Part shown: in pieces, positions 9,215 through 17,070 of the stretch
How the letters are laid out: the number at the start of each line of letters is the position of its first letter
Position numbering within the stretch: position 1 is the stretch's first letter
Assembly: GCF_901827175.1 (NCBI RefSeq)
Contig: NZ_LR594662.1
Location: 3,038,001-3,102,000 of the forward strand
DNA: 64,000 nucleotides
From: Variovorax sp. RA8
Lineage (GTDB): Bacteria > Pseudomonadota > Gammaproteobacteria > Burkholderiales > Burkholderiaceae_C
Direction: 5' to 3'
Position numbers and translations under genes: made by a program
Notes under the pieces: model-generated
Seen by the model: only the letters and a program-made list of their open reading frames with translations
What the model was told of the DNA's origin: nothing
Databases searched by the model: none

Positions 9215-10078
9215 ATGGCAACCCTCGGCAAGCCCGTCGTGATCGTGCGGCCGGAGCAGCTCGGCTTCGGCGAGCGCAGCGTGAGCCCCTCGGACTTCGG
9301 CTGGCACATGCTGGCCGAAGGAGACTCGTGGTTCTCCTTTGGCGCGCTCCTGGGCAACAACCTGCTCAACCGGCTGGCCTTCACGCGCAGCACGCTGGTC
9401 ACGAACACGGCGCGCCCGAGCGATACGCTGGCCCACGTGGTCGAGTGGTGGCGCGACCCGGCCTTCGCGACCCTGATCGCGGGCGGCCGGCGTGGCCGGC
9501 AGGGTTGGGCCTTCGATGCGATCCTGCTGAGCGGCGGCGGCAACGACCTGATCGATGCGATCAGCGATCGCCTGGTCGACCAGCAGCTGTTGCGTCGGCT
9601 GCCTCCCCGCAGTGACCCCGCTTCGCCCGCGGACTGCATTCATCCCGAAGCCTGGGCAGCCTTCGAGGCCTACCTGCGCACCAACTTCGCGATGGTGTCG
9701 CAGCTGGCCGCCGGGAGTGCGCAGAACGCCGACACGCCGATCTTCGTCCACACCTACGATTACCCCACGCCCAACGATGCGCCCGCCGCGCCGGGCCGCG
9801 GGCCATGGCTGCTGCCGGCCCTGGAGGCGCACCGTATTCCCGAGCCGATGCACCAGGCCTTGGCCGATCACTTGATCGAGCGCCTCGCCGGCGTGGTGCG
9901 CACGCTGGGCCACGCGAACGTGCATGTGATCGACACCCTCGGCACGCTGACCCGCGCGGCCGCCGGCGCCAACGGCGACAGCAACGATTGGCTCAACGAG
10001 ATCCACCCCAACTCGCAGGGCTACGGCAAGCTGGCGTCGGTATGGCGCGCTGCGATCGAGGACGTGATCGCTCCCTGA
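9215..10078 (+). CDS. SGNH/GDSL-type esterase or lipase
   Basis: 287 residues with the SGNH blocks: GDSW at 36-39 (nucleophile Ser38), GGGND at 107-111 (Gly/Asn oxyanion) and NEIHPN near the C-terminus (His264). The usual Asp three residues before the His is Asn261. No signal peptide is visible, so the protein is probably cytoplasmic or at the membrane surface. It sits 40 bases behind the patatin gene with a good AAGGAGAAG ribosome site, so the two likely act on the same acyl-ester or lipid substrate. Its last 58 bases overlap the 3' end of the convergent ackA gene. Confidence 0.85.
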   Translation: MATLGKPVVIVRPEQLGFGERSVSPSDFGWHMLAEGDSWFSFGALLGNNLLNRLAFTRSTLVTNTARPSDTLAHVVEWWRDPAFATLIAGGRRGRQGWAFDAILLSGGGNDLIDAISDRLVDQQLLRRLPPRSDPASPADCIHPEAWAAFEAYLRTNFAMVSQLAAGSAQNADTPIFVHTYDYPTPNDAPAAPGRGPWLLPALEAHRIPEPMHQALADHLIERLAGVVRTLGHANVHVIDTLGTLTRAAAGANGDSNDWLNEIHPNSQGYGKLASVWRAAIEDVIAP

Positions 10079-11271
10079 GCACCTACACGGATCACGCGCA
10101 GCGCGTGGCGGGCGATCATGGCCTCCTCGTCGGTCGCGATCACCCAGGCGCTGACCGGCGAGCCTAGGGCCGAGACCATGCGGTCCTGGCGCCCCTCGGG
10201 CTGCGCGTCGCGATCGAATGCGATGCCGAGCCAGCCCAGCCCCGCCAGCACTTCGGCGCGCACCCGGGCCGAGTTCTCGCCGATGCCGCCGGTGAAGACC
10301 AGGGCATCGATGCCGCCCAGCGACGCCGCGAGCGCACCGGCCTCGCGCCGGATGCGGGCGCAGAAATACGCGATCGCCTCGCCGGCGTGCGGATCCGCCG
10401 AATCCTCCAGCTCGCGCATGTCGTGCGAGATGCCCGACAGGCCCTTGAGCCCCGACTCCTTGTAGAGAAGATCGGACAGCCGCGCCGCGTCGTAGCCGTG
10501 CGTTTCGATCAGGTGCAGCAGCACGCCCGGGTCGATCGCGCCGCAGCGCGTGCCCATAGGCAGGCCGTCGAGCGCGCTGAAGCCCATCGTCGTGTCGATC
10601 GATCGCCCGCCGCGCAGCGCGCACATCGAGGCGCCGTTGCCGAGGTGCGCGACGATCACGCGCCCCGCGGCCTCGCGCGGCGCCAGTTCGGCCAGGCGCC
10701 CCGCGATGTACTCATAGGAAAGGCCATGGAAGCCGTAGCGGCGGATGCCCGCGTCGAAGTAGTCGCGCGGCAGCGCGTACGCATCTGCCAGGAAGCCGCC
10801 GCCGCGGTGGAAGGCGGTGTCGAAGCAGGCCACCTGCGGCACGCGGGGGAAGGCGCGGCGTGTGGTCTCGATGCCGGCGATGTTGCTCGGCAGGTGCAGC
10901 GGCGCCAGCGGTATCAGGGCGTGCAGCGTCGCCAGCACTGCATCGTCGATCAGGGTCGCGGTACTGAAGCGGGAGCCACCATGCACCACCCGGTGGCCGA
11001 TGGCCGCGAAGCGCAGCTGCGGGAACTCGGCCTGCACCAGCTCGAGGATCGCGGCGAGGGCGTCGCCATCGTTGCGCAGCTTGTCCGCGGGCAGGGCTGC
11101 GTCATGCAGCACGCGGCCGTCCGCGGCCTTCGCCTTGAGCCGCGCGTCGCCGCCGAGCCCATCGACCTGGCCCGAGGTCGTCCGTTGCAGCAATCCGTCA
11201 TCGCCGATCGAGAACAGCGCGAACTTGATCGACGAGGAGCCGGCGTTGAAGGTGATGATGTGGTCGGACAT
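10021..11271 (-). CDS. ackA: Acetate kinase
   Basis: AckA interconverts acetyl phosphate plus ADP and acetate plus ATP in the cytoplasm. The 416 residues show the ASKHA signatures: N-terminal TFNAGSSSIKFALF, HRVVHGGSRF, DTAFH, the RRYGFHGLSYEY segment, HLGNGASMCALRGGRSIDTT and the C-terminal FTGGIGENSARVR. The ATG at 11271 is chosen because the recognisable N-terminus begins there, although the frame stays open upstream into the CorA-like gene. That gene ends 23 bases upstream on the same strand. No phosphotransacetylase or phosphoketolase gene is visible here. The 3' end overlaps the SGNH gene antisense by 58 bases. Confidence 0.96.
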   Translation of the reverse strand: MSDHIITFNAGSSSIKFALFSIGDDGLLQRTTSGQVDGLGGDARLKAKAADGRVLHDAALPADKLRNDGDALAAILELVQAEFPQLRFAAIGHRVVHGGSRFSTATLIDDAVLATLHALIPLAPLHLPSNIAGIETTRRAFPRVPQVACFDTAFHRGGGFLADAYALPRDYFDAGIRRYGFHGLSYEYIAGRLAELAPREAAGRVIVAHLGNGASMCALRGGRSIDTTMGFSALDGLPMGTRCGAIDPGVLLHLIETHGYDAARLSDLLYKESGLKGLSGISHDMRELEDSADPHAGEAIAYFCARIRREAGALAASLGGIDALVFTGGIGENSARVRAEVLAGLGWLGIAFDRDAQPEGRQDRMVSALGSPVSAWVIATDEEAMIARHALRVIRVGAQGAITSSIAARHTDASLP

Positions 11272-11294
11272 GAATCCGGGTCGCAGGTCCTCAG

Positions 11295-12995
11295 TCAGTC
11301 CGACCCCGGGCGCCACACCCTCGCCAGCACCGCGAGCCGGCTCTTGAAGCCGTGCCGCTCGTCCGAGAGCGCGTCGATGAAGTCCGACAGGCGCTTGGAT
11401 TTGATCGTGGTGTAGAGGGTCAGCCAGGTGGTGAGCATGCCCACGAAGCCGAACCATAGCAGCTTCTGCCACAACGGCGCGTCCGCCTCGGCCAGCAAAT
11501 TCATCCCGAGGAAGCCCGTGGTAACGGTGCCGATCAGCCCGAAAAGCGTGACCACGGTGAGCCGCACCACCGTGTTGGCTTGCCGGCGCAGGCTGTCGGC
11601 GTCCAGGTAGGTGTTCATGTCCGCGATGCGCTCCTTGACCTCCTCGTAGAGCGGGTCGAGCGCCAGGTGCGTGGTGCACAGGCGCGACAGCGCGCGCACC
11701 TGCGCCTGCTCCGAGATCTCGTGGAACCAGTAGCGGTGCGTGAAGCGCAGGAAGCCCTCGAAGCTTGCGCGGATGGCGCGCTTGAAGCGCTTGACGCTGG
11801 CCACGTCATGCACGTCGAGCCGGCGCAGCGCCTCGACGAGGCGATCGGAGAACATCAGCAGTGCCGCCTTCTGGAAATGCGCGATGAGGAACACCAGGAA
11901 GTGCTGGTGCCGGAACTGCGCCAGCACGCCGCGGTCGCGGCAGCAGAAGAACTCGGAATCCGCCGTGCCGACCACCACGAGCGAGCGGCCGCTGCACAGG
12001 TAGCGCGTGTTCGGTGCGCTGCCGGCATCGACCCAGAAGCGGTCGTAGCAGTAGCGCTGCTCGAAGTCGGCGAGCTGCTCCTCGCCGAAGGGCAGGGGGC
12101 CTTTGCTGCCCACCGCGGGCTCGGAGGCCCCGGTCACGAGCGCCAGCCGGATGAAGTCGGTGCGCGAGAGCTTGCGCGGATCGTCGAGGGCGAGGTAGGC
12201 CATGAGCGGCATGCGGTAGTACTCGAGCTGCCGGAAGCGCAGCGCGCCGGGCTCTCCCGAATGGTCGCTCACCAGGGGCTGCATCAGCCAGGCCCAGTGC
12301 GCGGCCATGCGCGGCGCGCGGTGCTCGGCCACGTGCTCCAGGAAGAGGTCGCGCTGCTGCGCGTCGGAACTCGCGAGCACCCGCCCGTCGGCGTCCAGCC
12401 ATTCGACGCTGGCCATGCAGTGGAGTGCCGCGCCCTGCGCATCCCAGCCGCCGGGGTAGGCGCGGCCGAAGCGGTAGAGGACCTCCTGCGCCTGGGGCAG
12501 GCCCAGGTCGTCCACGCCGACTTCCATGTTGAGCATCACCACGTCGACGTCGAAGAAGAAGTAGAGGTCCGTGTGCACCACCTGCAGCGTGATGGGCGCA
12601 TCGCCCGTGCGCGTGAGCACGCGCACAGCCGCGAGGTCGCGCCGGCGGAAGACGCGCATCGGCGACTCCCCGCCCGTGCCCCCGGCCTCGCGGCCGCGCC
12701 GGCCTTCGCCGTAGAGGAAGCGTTGCACATAGGGGAGGAAGCTCACGAACTCGTTGTAGTGGCGCTCGTGGAAGCCGTCGCTGCTGCCCGTGTACTCGTC
12801 GAACTCCTCGCGCCACGGCGAGGCATCGCCCAGCTCCTGCAGCAGCTGCCAGGGACTGCGGCGCTGCTGCTGCTGTCCCTGCACCGGCATCAGGCGCAAC
12901 GGCCACAGCAAGGTGGCGCGCAGATGGCGCACGGCGGGCATTGCGCCGGCGCCGAGGGGCTGGGTAGCGCCTTGCAGCGTGTCGGTGATCTGCAT
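11295..12995 (-). CDS. CorA-like divalent-cation transporter family protein
   Basis: 566 residues. The last 100 or so contain two hydrophobic helices, with FLGMNLL at about 496-502; the GMN signature after the first helix is the selectivity motif of CorA/Mrs2 magnesium channels. The preceding stretch (about 380-475) is helical and charged, like the CorA stalk. The N-terminal 370 residues are unusually long compared with CorA (about 320 in total) and only loosely resemble its cytoplasmic domain. A magnesium or other divalent transport role is inferred from the C-terminus alone. It may share a transcript with ackA downstream and is divergent from the ABC operon. Confidence 0.7.
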   Translation of the reverse strand: MQITDTLQGATQPLGAGAMPAVRHLRATLLWPLRLMPVQGQQQQRRSPWQLLQELGDASPWREEFDEYTGSSDGFHERHYNEFVSFLPYVQRFLYGEGRRGREAGGTGGESPMRVFRRRDLAAVRVLTRTGDAPITLQVVHTDLYFFFDVDVVMLNMEVGVDDLGLPQAQEVLYRFGRAYPGGWDAQGAALHCMASVEWLDADGRVLASSDAQQRDLFLEHVAEHRAPRMAAHWAWLMQPLVSDHSGEPGALRFRQLEYYRMPLMAYLALDDPRKLSRTDFIRLALVTGASEPAVGSKGPLPFGEEQLADFEQRYCYDRFWVDAGSAPNTRYLCSGRSLVVVGTADSEFFCCRDRGVLAQFRHQHFLVFLIAHFQKAALLMFSDRLVEALRRLDVHDVASVKRFKRAIRASFEGFLRFTHRYWFHEISEQAQVRALSRLCTTHLALDPLYEEVKERIADMNTYLDADSLRRQANTVVRLTVVTLFGLIGTVTTGFLGMNLLAEADAPLWQKLLWFGFVGMLTTWLTLYTTIKSKRLSDFIDALSDERHGFKSRLAVLARVWRPGSD

Positions 12996-13044
12996 CGCGC
13001 GAGTGTAGGCATGAGGGCCGCGCGAAGAGCGCCGAAGACGTGAT

Positions 13045-13058
13045 TAGGGGAATCCCTA
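13045..13058. promoter_or_regulatory. Inverted repeat TAGGG-GAAT-CCCTA in the ABC/kgu promoter region
   Basis: A perfect 5-bp inverted repeat with a 4-base spacer lies 10 bases upstream of the PtxS-type palindrome, in the 164-base gap between the divergent CorA-like gene and the ABC operon. It could be part of a second operator or a -35-region element; nothing further supports a function. Confidence 0.3.
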
Positions 13059-13067
13059 GTACAGGTC

Positions 13068-13081
13068 TGAAACCGGTTTCA
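13068..13081. promoter_or_regulatory. PtxS-type operator palindrome
   Basis: The 14-base sequence TGAAACCGGTTTCA is a perfect palindrome and matches the operator known for the Pseudomonas 2-ketogluconate repressor PtxS. It abuts a -10-like TATACT at 13082-13087, so a bound repressor would block polymerase; only a weak -35 match lies upstream. A LacI-family gene resembling ptxS is the last gene of the downstream cluster, and kguE, kguK and kguD lie between. I saw no second copy in front of the regulator gene itself. Confidence 0.8.
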
Positions 13082-13159
13082 TATACTTCGGTCTCTGCAC
13101 ATCGAAGCCCGTTCCGGTGCCATCCGCTGTGCCACTCACCCTCCCCAATCCATCCACCC

Positions 13160-13831
13160 GTGAACTACCAATTCCAGTTCGACGCCGTCTTCGCCGCCTG
13201 GCCGCTGCTGCTGAAGGGCACGTGGATCACCATCCAGCTCTCGCTGGTGGCCACGCTGCTGGGCCTGGTGGTGGCGATCTTCTGCGCCTGGGGCAAGACC
13301 TCGGGGCCGGGCTGGCTGCGCTTCATCGTCAATGCCTACATCGAGGTGATCCGCAACACGCCCTTCCTGGTGCAGCTGTTCTTCTTTTTCTTCGCGTTGC
13401 CGGCCATCGGTCTGCGCTGGTCGCCGTACACGGCCGCGCTCACCGCCATGGTGGTGAACCTCGGCGCCTATGCGACCGAGATCATCCGCGCCGGCATCGA
13501 GTCCATTCCCAAGGGGCAGATCGAGGCGGGCCGGGCGCTCAACCTCAAGCCCTGGGAGATCTTCCGCTTCGTGATCATCAAGCCGGCGCTGAAGGCCATC
13601 TACCCGGCGCTCACCAGCCAGTTCATCCTGCTGATGCTGAGCTCGGCCGTGGTGTCGGTGATCTCGGCCGACGACCTCACCTCGGTCGCGGCCAACCTGC
13701 AGTCGCAGACCTTCCGCAGCTTCGAGATCTACATCGTGGTGGCCGGCATCTACCTGGCGCTGGCGATGTCGTTCTCGGTGTTGTTCAAGCTGATCTACCG
13801 GCGCACGCTCAACTACCCGGACCGGCGCTGA
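13160..13831 (+). CDS. Polar-amino-acid-type ABC transporter, permease 1
   Basis: A 223-residue inner-membrane protein with about five helices. It has the His/Glu/Gln permease (HisM-type) features: PLLLKGTWITIQLS at the N-terminus, EVIRNTPFLVQLFFFFF, and the ATPase-contacting EAA loop (IESIPKGQIEAGRALNL). The frame is open upstream to 13040, but that part would read through the operator, so I take the GTG at 13160. The second permease follows after 13 bases. With the binding protein and ATPase downstream it forms a complete importer. Its position in front of kguEKD suggests the cargo is 2-ketogluconate or a related sugar acid rather than an amino acid; that is inference. Confidence 0.9.
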   Translation: MNYQFQFDAVFAAWPLLLKGTWITIQLSLVATLLGLVVAIFCAWGKTSGPGWLRFIVNAYIEVIRNTPFLVQLFFFFFALPAIGLRWSPYTAALTAMVVNLGAYATEIIRAGIESIPKGQIEAGRALNLKPWEIFRFVIIKPALKAIYPALTSQFILLMLSSAVVSVISADDLTSVAANLQSQTFRSFEIYIVVAGIYLALAMSFSVLFKLIYRRTLNYPDRR

Positions 13832-13844
13832 GGCACAGACAACC

Positions 13845-14498
13845 ATGCGTACCTTCGGCTTTCCCGATTTCCTGTTCATCCTCGAGGCCGCCAGGTGGAC
13901 CCTGGCACTGTCGCTGATCGCCTTCATCGGCGGCGCGGTCCTGGGGCTCGCGATCGCGCTGGCGCGCACCTCGGAGAGCAAGACCGCGCGGCTGCTGGCC
14001 ACAGGCTTCATCCAGATCTTCCAGGGCACGCCGCTGCTGCTGCAGCTGTTCCTGATCTTCTTCGGTGCGCCGGTGATCGGCTTCGACATCAACCCGTGGA
14101 TCGCTGCCGGGGTGGCGCTGGTGCTCAACAGCGCGGCCTTCCTCGGCGAGATCTGGCGCGGCTGCATCGAGGCCATTCCGCGCGGCCAGACCGAGGCCGC
14201 GCATGCCCTCAACCTGGGCTACGCGAGCCGCATGCGCGACGTGGTGCTGCCGCAGGCCTTCAAGATCGCGCTGCCGCCCACCGTGGGCTACGTGGTGCAG
14301 ATCATCAAGGGCACCTCGCTCGCCGCGATCATCGGCTTCACCGAGATCACGCGCGCCGGGCAGATCATCAACAACGCGACCTTCCAGCCGCTGTACGTGT
14401 TCACCACGGTGGCGGCGATCTACTTCGTCATCTGCTGGCCGCTGTCGTTGATGGCGGCGCACATGGAGCGCAAGCGCGCCCGGACACTGGCGCGCTGA
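13845..14498 (+). CDS. Polar-amino-acid-type ABC transporter, permease 2
   Basis: 217 residues, about five transmembrane helices, the partner of the preceding permease. Hallmarks are QIFQGTPLLLQLFLIFFG and the EAA coupling loop CIEAIPRGQTEAAHALNLGY, followed by the conserved PQAFKIALPP segment. The two permeases would form the heterodimeric channel of the importer. The short spacings on both sides (13 and 43 bases) argue for one transcript. Confidence 0.92.
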   Translation: MRTFGFPDFLFILEAARWTLALSLIAFIGGAVLGLAIALARTSESKTARLLATGFIQIFQGTPLLLQLFLIFFGAPVIGFDINPWIAAGVALVLNSAAFLGEIWRGCIEAIPRGQTEAAHALNLGYASRMRDVVLPQAFKIALPPTVGYVVQIIKGTSLAAIIGFTEITRAGQIINNATFQPLYVFTTVAAIYFVICWPLSLMAAHMERKRARTLAR

Positions 14499-14541
14499 GC
14501 TTGCTTCCTTCTTTTCCATTCAATCCAAGGAGACCCCTTCC

Positions 14542-15339
14542 ATGACCTTCTTCACCACCCGCCGCGCCGCCATCGTCGCCCTGGGACTCGGCGCCGCGCT
14601 GAGCGCCTTCGCACCGCTCGCCTCGGCCCAGACCGTGGCCGACATCAAGAAGAAGGGCGAAGTCACGATCGGCATGCTGGTCGACTTCCCGCCCTACGGC
14701 ACCACCAACGCGCAGAACCAGCCCGACGGCTACGACGCCGATGTCGCCAAGCTGCTGGCCAAGGACTGGGGTGTCAAGGCCAACATCGTGCCGGTCACCG
14801 GCCCCAACCGCATCCCCTTCCTGCTGACCAACAAGGTCGACCTGCTGGTCGCCTCGCTGGCGGTGACGCCCGATCGCGCGAAGCAGGTGCAGTTCTCGCA
14901 GCCCTATGCCGCGGCCACCATCGTTCTCTACGGCAAGAAGGGCAGCAGCATCAAGAGCGCGGCCGACCTGAAGGGCGTGCGCGTCGGCGTGGCGCGTGCC
15001 AGCACGCAGGACGTGGCCGTGACCAAGGCCGCCCCCGAGGGCACCGAGATCCGCCGCTTCGACGACGACGCCTCGGCCATGCAGGCGCTGATCTCGGGCC
15101 AGGTCGACGCCATCGGCTGCTCCGTCACCGTGGCCGCGCAGATCGCCAAGCGCGTGCCCGCCGACACCTTCGAGAACAAGTTCACCCTGGTGCAGCAGGC
15201 CATGGCCATCGCCATGCGCCCCGGCCAGGACGACCTGCTGAAGAACGTCAACGAGTTCGTGTCGAAGAACACGGCCAACGGCGAGCTGAACAAGCTGTAC
15301 AACAAGTGGCTGCAGACGGACCTGCCGAAGCTCAACTGA
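14542..15339 (+). CDS. Periplasmic substrate-binding protein of the ABC importer (SBP family 3)
   Basis: 265 residues beginning with a Sec signal peptide (RR at 7-8, hydrophobic core, cleavage near LASA-QTV at about residue 29). The mature part is a family-3 binding protein: KKKGEVTIGMLVDFPPYG, DGYDADVAKLLAKDWG, then DLLVASLAVTPDRAKQVQFS and DLKGVRVGVARAST. Family 3 normally binds polar amino acids or opines. It follows the two permeases and precedes the ATPase. Genomic context suggests a sugar-acid ligand. A strong AAGGAG ribosome site precedes the ATG. Confidence 0.93.
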   Translation: MTFFTTRRAAIVALGLGAALSAFAPLASAQTVADIKKKGEVTIGMLVDFPPYGTTNAQNQPDGYDADVAKLLAKDWGVKANIVPVTGPNRIPFLLTNKVDLLVASLAVTPDRAKQVQFSQPYAAATIVLYGKKGSSIKSAADLKGVRVGVARASTQDVAVTKAAPEGTEIRRFDDDASAMQALISGQVDAIGCSVTVAAQIAKRVPADTFENKFTLVQQAMAIAMRPGQDDLLKNVNEFVSKNTANGELNKLYNKWLQTDLPKLN

Positions 15340-15376
15340 GCCCGGACAGAGAAAACCGAGACAGGAGCTCAACCTC

Positions 15377-16153
15377 ATGACGGACGCAGTCGCGACACAC
15401 GCAGGCGCCGAGTCGATCATCCGCATGGAAGCGGTGAACAAGTGGTACGGCACTTTCCAGGTGCTGACCGATATCGACCTGTCGGTGCGCACCGGCGAGC
15501 GCATCGTGATCTGCGGGCCTTCGGGCTCGGGCAAGTCGACGCTGATCCGCTGCATCAACCGTCTCGAGACGGTGCAGAAGGGCAAGATCGTGGTCGACGG
15601 CATCGAGCTCACGGCCGGCGGGAAGAACGTCGACGCGGTGCGCGCCGAGGTCGGCATGGTGTTCCAGCAGTTCAACCTGTTCCCGCACCTGACCATCCTG
15701 CAGAACTGCACGCTGGCGCCGATGCGCTCGCGCGGCATGTCGAAGGAAGAGGCCGAGCAGGTGGCGATGAAGTACCTCACGCGGGTGCGCATCCCGGAGC
15801 AGGCCCACAAATACCCGAGCCAGCTCTCCGGCGGCCAGCAGCAGCGCGTGGCCATCGCGCGGGCGCTGTGCATGTCGCCCAAGATCATGCTGTTCGACGA
15901 GCCCACGTCAGCGCTCGACCCCGAGATGGTCAAGGAAGTGCTGGACACCATGATCGGCCTGGCCGAGGACGGCATGACCATGCTTTGCGTGACGCACGAG
16001 ATGGGCTTCGCGCGCAGCGTGGCCGACCGCGTGATCTTCATGGCCGATGGCAAGATCGTCGAGCAGGCGCCGCCTCAGGAGTTCTTCGGCAGCCCCAGGC
16101 ATGAGAAGACGCGTCAGTTTTTAGGGCAAATTCTCAGCTCGCATCAGGCATGA
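15377..16153 (+). CDS. ABC transporter ATP-binding protein (GlnQ/HisP-type)
   Basis: 258 residues with all ABC ATPase motifs: Walker A GPSGSGKST, Q-loop VFQQFNLFPHLT, signature LSGGQQQR, Walker B IMLFDEPTSALDPE and the switch His in VTHEMGFA. It matches the ATPases of polar-amino-acid importers in length and layout. The stop codon overlaps the ATG of a 59-codon micro-ORF (ATGA at 16150-16153) that runs to the start of kguE, so the importer genes may be translationally linked to the catabolic genes. Confidence 0.95.
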   Translation: MTDAVATHAGAESIIRMEAVNKWYGTFQVLTDIDLSVRTGERIVICGPSGSGKSTLIRCINRLETVQKGKIVVDGIELTAGGKNVDAVRAEVGMVFQQFNLFPHLTILQNCTLAPMRSRGMSKEEAEQVAMKYLTRVRIPEQAHKYPSQLSGGQQQRVAIARALCMSPKIMLFDEPTSALDPEMVKEVLDTMIGLAEDGMTMLCVTHEMGFARSVADRVIFMADGKIVEQAPPQEFFGSPRHEKTRQFLGQILSSHQA

Positions 16154-16329
16154 CGAACTCTCCCCCAGGTTGGCCCGCTTCGTGTGGCCGCCCACCCCCT
16201 CACCGGGGAGTCCTGTTGCTCCCCCCCAGGCTTCGCGCACTTCGTGTCGCTACCCCAACCCCCTACCGGGGGCAACACCAGCGGCCCGGCAAAGCCGGTT
16301 CCGCGGTGTTCCTGGAAGAAGAAGCATGA
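16150..16329 (-). repeat. Dispersed GC-rich intergenic element, copy 1 (double, inverted orientation)
   Basis: The whole gap between the importer ATPase gene and kguE is a repeat also present at 49283 and 50256, here in the opposite orientation. Two tandem subcopies are visible (about 16161-16212 and 16221-16275). Each has a run of C, a core complementary to the CACGAAG of the other copies, and a second C-run/G-run block (ACCCCCTCACCGGGG, ACCCCCTACCGGGGG). A short hairpin CCGGCAAAGCCGG follows near 16286-16298. The element is bounded on both sides by ATGA. Confidence 0.75.
16150..16329 (+). CDS. Bridging micro-ORF inside the repeat element (59 aa)
   Basis: An uninterrupted 59-codon frame starts with the ATG that overlaps the ATPase stop (ATGA) and ends at the TGA that overlaps the kguE start (again ATGA). 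The peptide is Pro/Arg-rich with an acidic end (FLEEEA) and has no recognisable domain. Its likely role, if any, is to carry ribosomes across the element rather than to make a working protein. The same arrangement occurs twice in the glycerol operon. Confidence 0.4.
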   Translation: MTNSPPGWPASCGRPPPHRGVLLLPPRLRALRVATPTPYRGQHQRPGKAGSAVFLEEEA

Positions 16330-17060
16330 ACGTGTTGATTTCCCTGTCGTCCTTTGGCGCGGCCGAGGTGGGGCGGCATGGGCAGCTGTGGTGTACACGG
16401 CTGTCGCTGGAGGCTGGGGCGGACAGCGTGGAGGTGCGCGGGGAACTGCTGCGCGACGCGGCGGCCGAGTTGCCTGCGCTGGCCGGCCTTGCTTCCGTCT
16501 ATTCGAGCCCGGAGGGGCTGTGGGCGGATGGCGGCGCCTTGGATGAAGGAGCGCTCGCGCGCGGCCTGGCTGCTGCGGGCGTCTTGCGCGCGCATCGGCT
16601 CAAGATGTCGATCGGCGGCTACGCCGAGGGCTCGGAGAGCTCGCTGGCGCGGCTCAAGGGGCTGCTCGATGACCAGGCGGTCGAGCTGCTGATCGAGAAC
16701 GACCAGACGGCCAAGGCCGGCACGCTGCCCGCGCTGCAGGCCTTCTTCGGCGCGGCCGATGCGGCCGGGCTCGACCTGGGCATGACCTTCGACATGGGCA
16801 ACTGGCACTGGCTGGGCGAATGCCCGCTCGCGGCCGCCGAGGCGCTGGCAGCGCGGGTGCGCTACGTGCACTGCAAGGGCGTGCAGCGCCTGCCGGCCAA
16901 ATGGGTGGCGGTGCCGCTGGCCGAGTCGCTGGCGCCCTGGCGCGCGGTGCTGCGGGCCTTGCCCGCGGATGTGCCGCACGCCATCGAATACCCCCTGGCC
17001 GGCGATGACCTGCTCGCCGTCACGCGCGAGCAGGTCGCGCAGATCCGTTCCGTTCGCTGA
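16326..17060 (+). CDS. kguE: 2-ketogluconate utilisation epimerase/isomerase-like protein (KguE)
   Basis: 244 residues of the sugar-phosphate isomerase/epimerase TIM-barrel family. The N-terminal ISLSSFGAAEV, VEVRGELL, the metal/acid region LLIENDQT, and FDMGNWHW with VRYVHCKGV fit the AP-endonuclease-2 fold. The order kguE-kguK-kguD next to a PtxS-like repressor matches the Pseudomonas kgu operon, which is the main reason for the name; the exact step done by KguE is not settled in the family. The ATG at 16326 overlaps the micro-ORF stop. kguK starts 10 bases after its stop. Confidence 0.8.
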   Translation: MNVLISLSSFGAAEVGRHGQLWCTRLSLEAGADSVEVRGELLRDAAAELPALAGLASVYSSPEGLWADGGALDEGALARGLAAAGVLRAHRLKMSIGGYAEGSESSLARLKGLLDDQAVELLIENDQTAKAGTLPALQAFFGAADAAGLDLGMTFDMGNWHWLGECPLAAAEALAARVRYVHCKGVQRLPAKWVAVPLAESLAPWRAVLRALPADVPHAIEYPLAGDDLLAVTREQVAQIRSVR

Positions 17061-17070
17061 GAGCCGCGCG

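Noticed and set aside
5746..9639. A 1297-codon minus-strand frame opposite the patatin and SGNH genes
   Set aside because: Composition is typical of a third-position GC shadow and it spans two well-supported genes.
11272..11679. 136-codon N-terminal extension of acetate kinase
   Set aside because: It overlaps the C-terminus of the CorA-like protein in another frame, and the canonical acetate kinase start is at 11271.
13040..13159. N-terminal extension of ABC permease 1 from the ATG at 13040
   Set aside because: It would translate through the operator palindrome and -10-like sequence and adds residues unlike permease N-termini.
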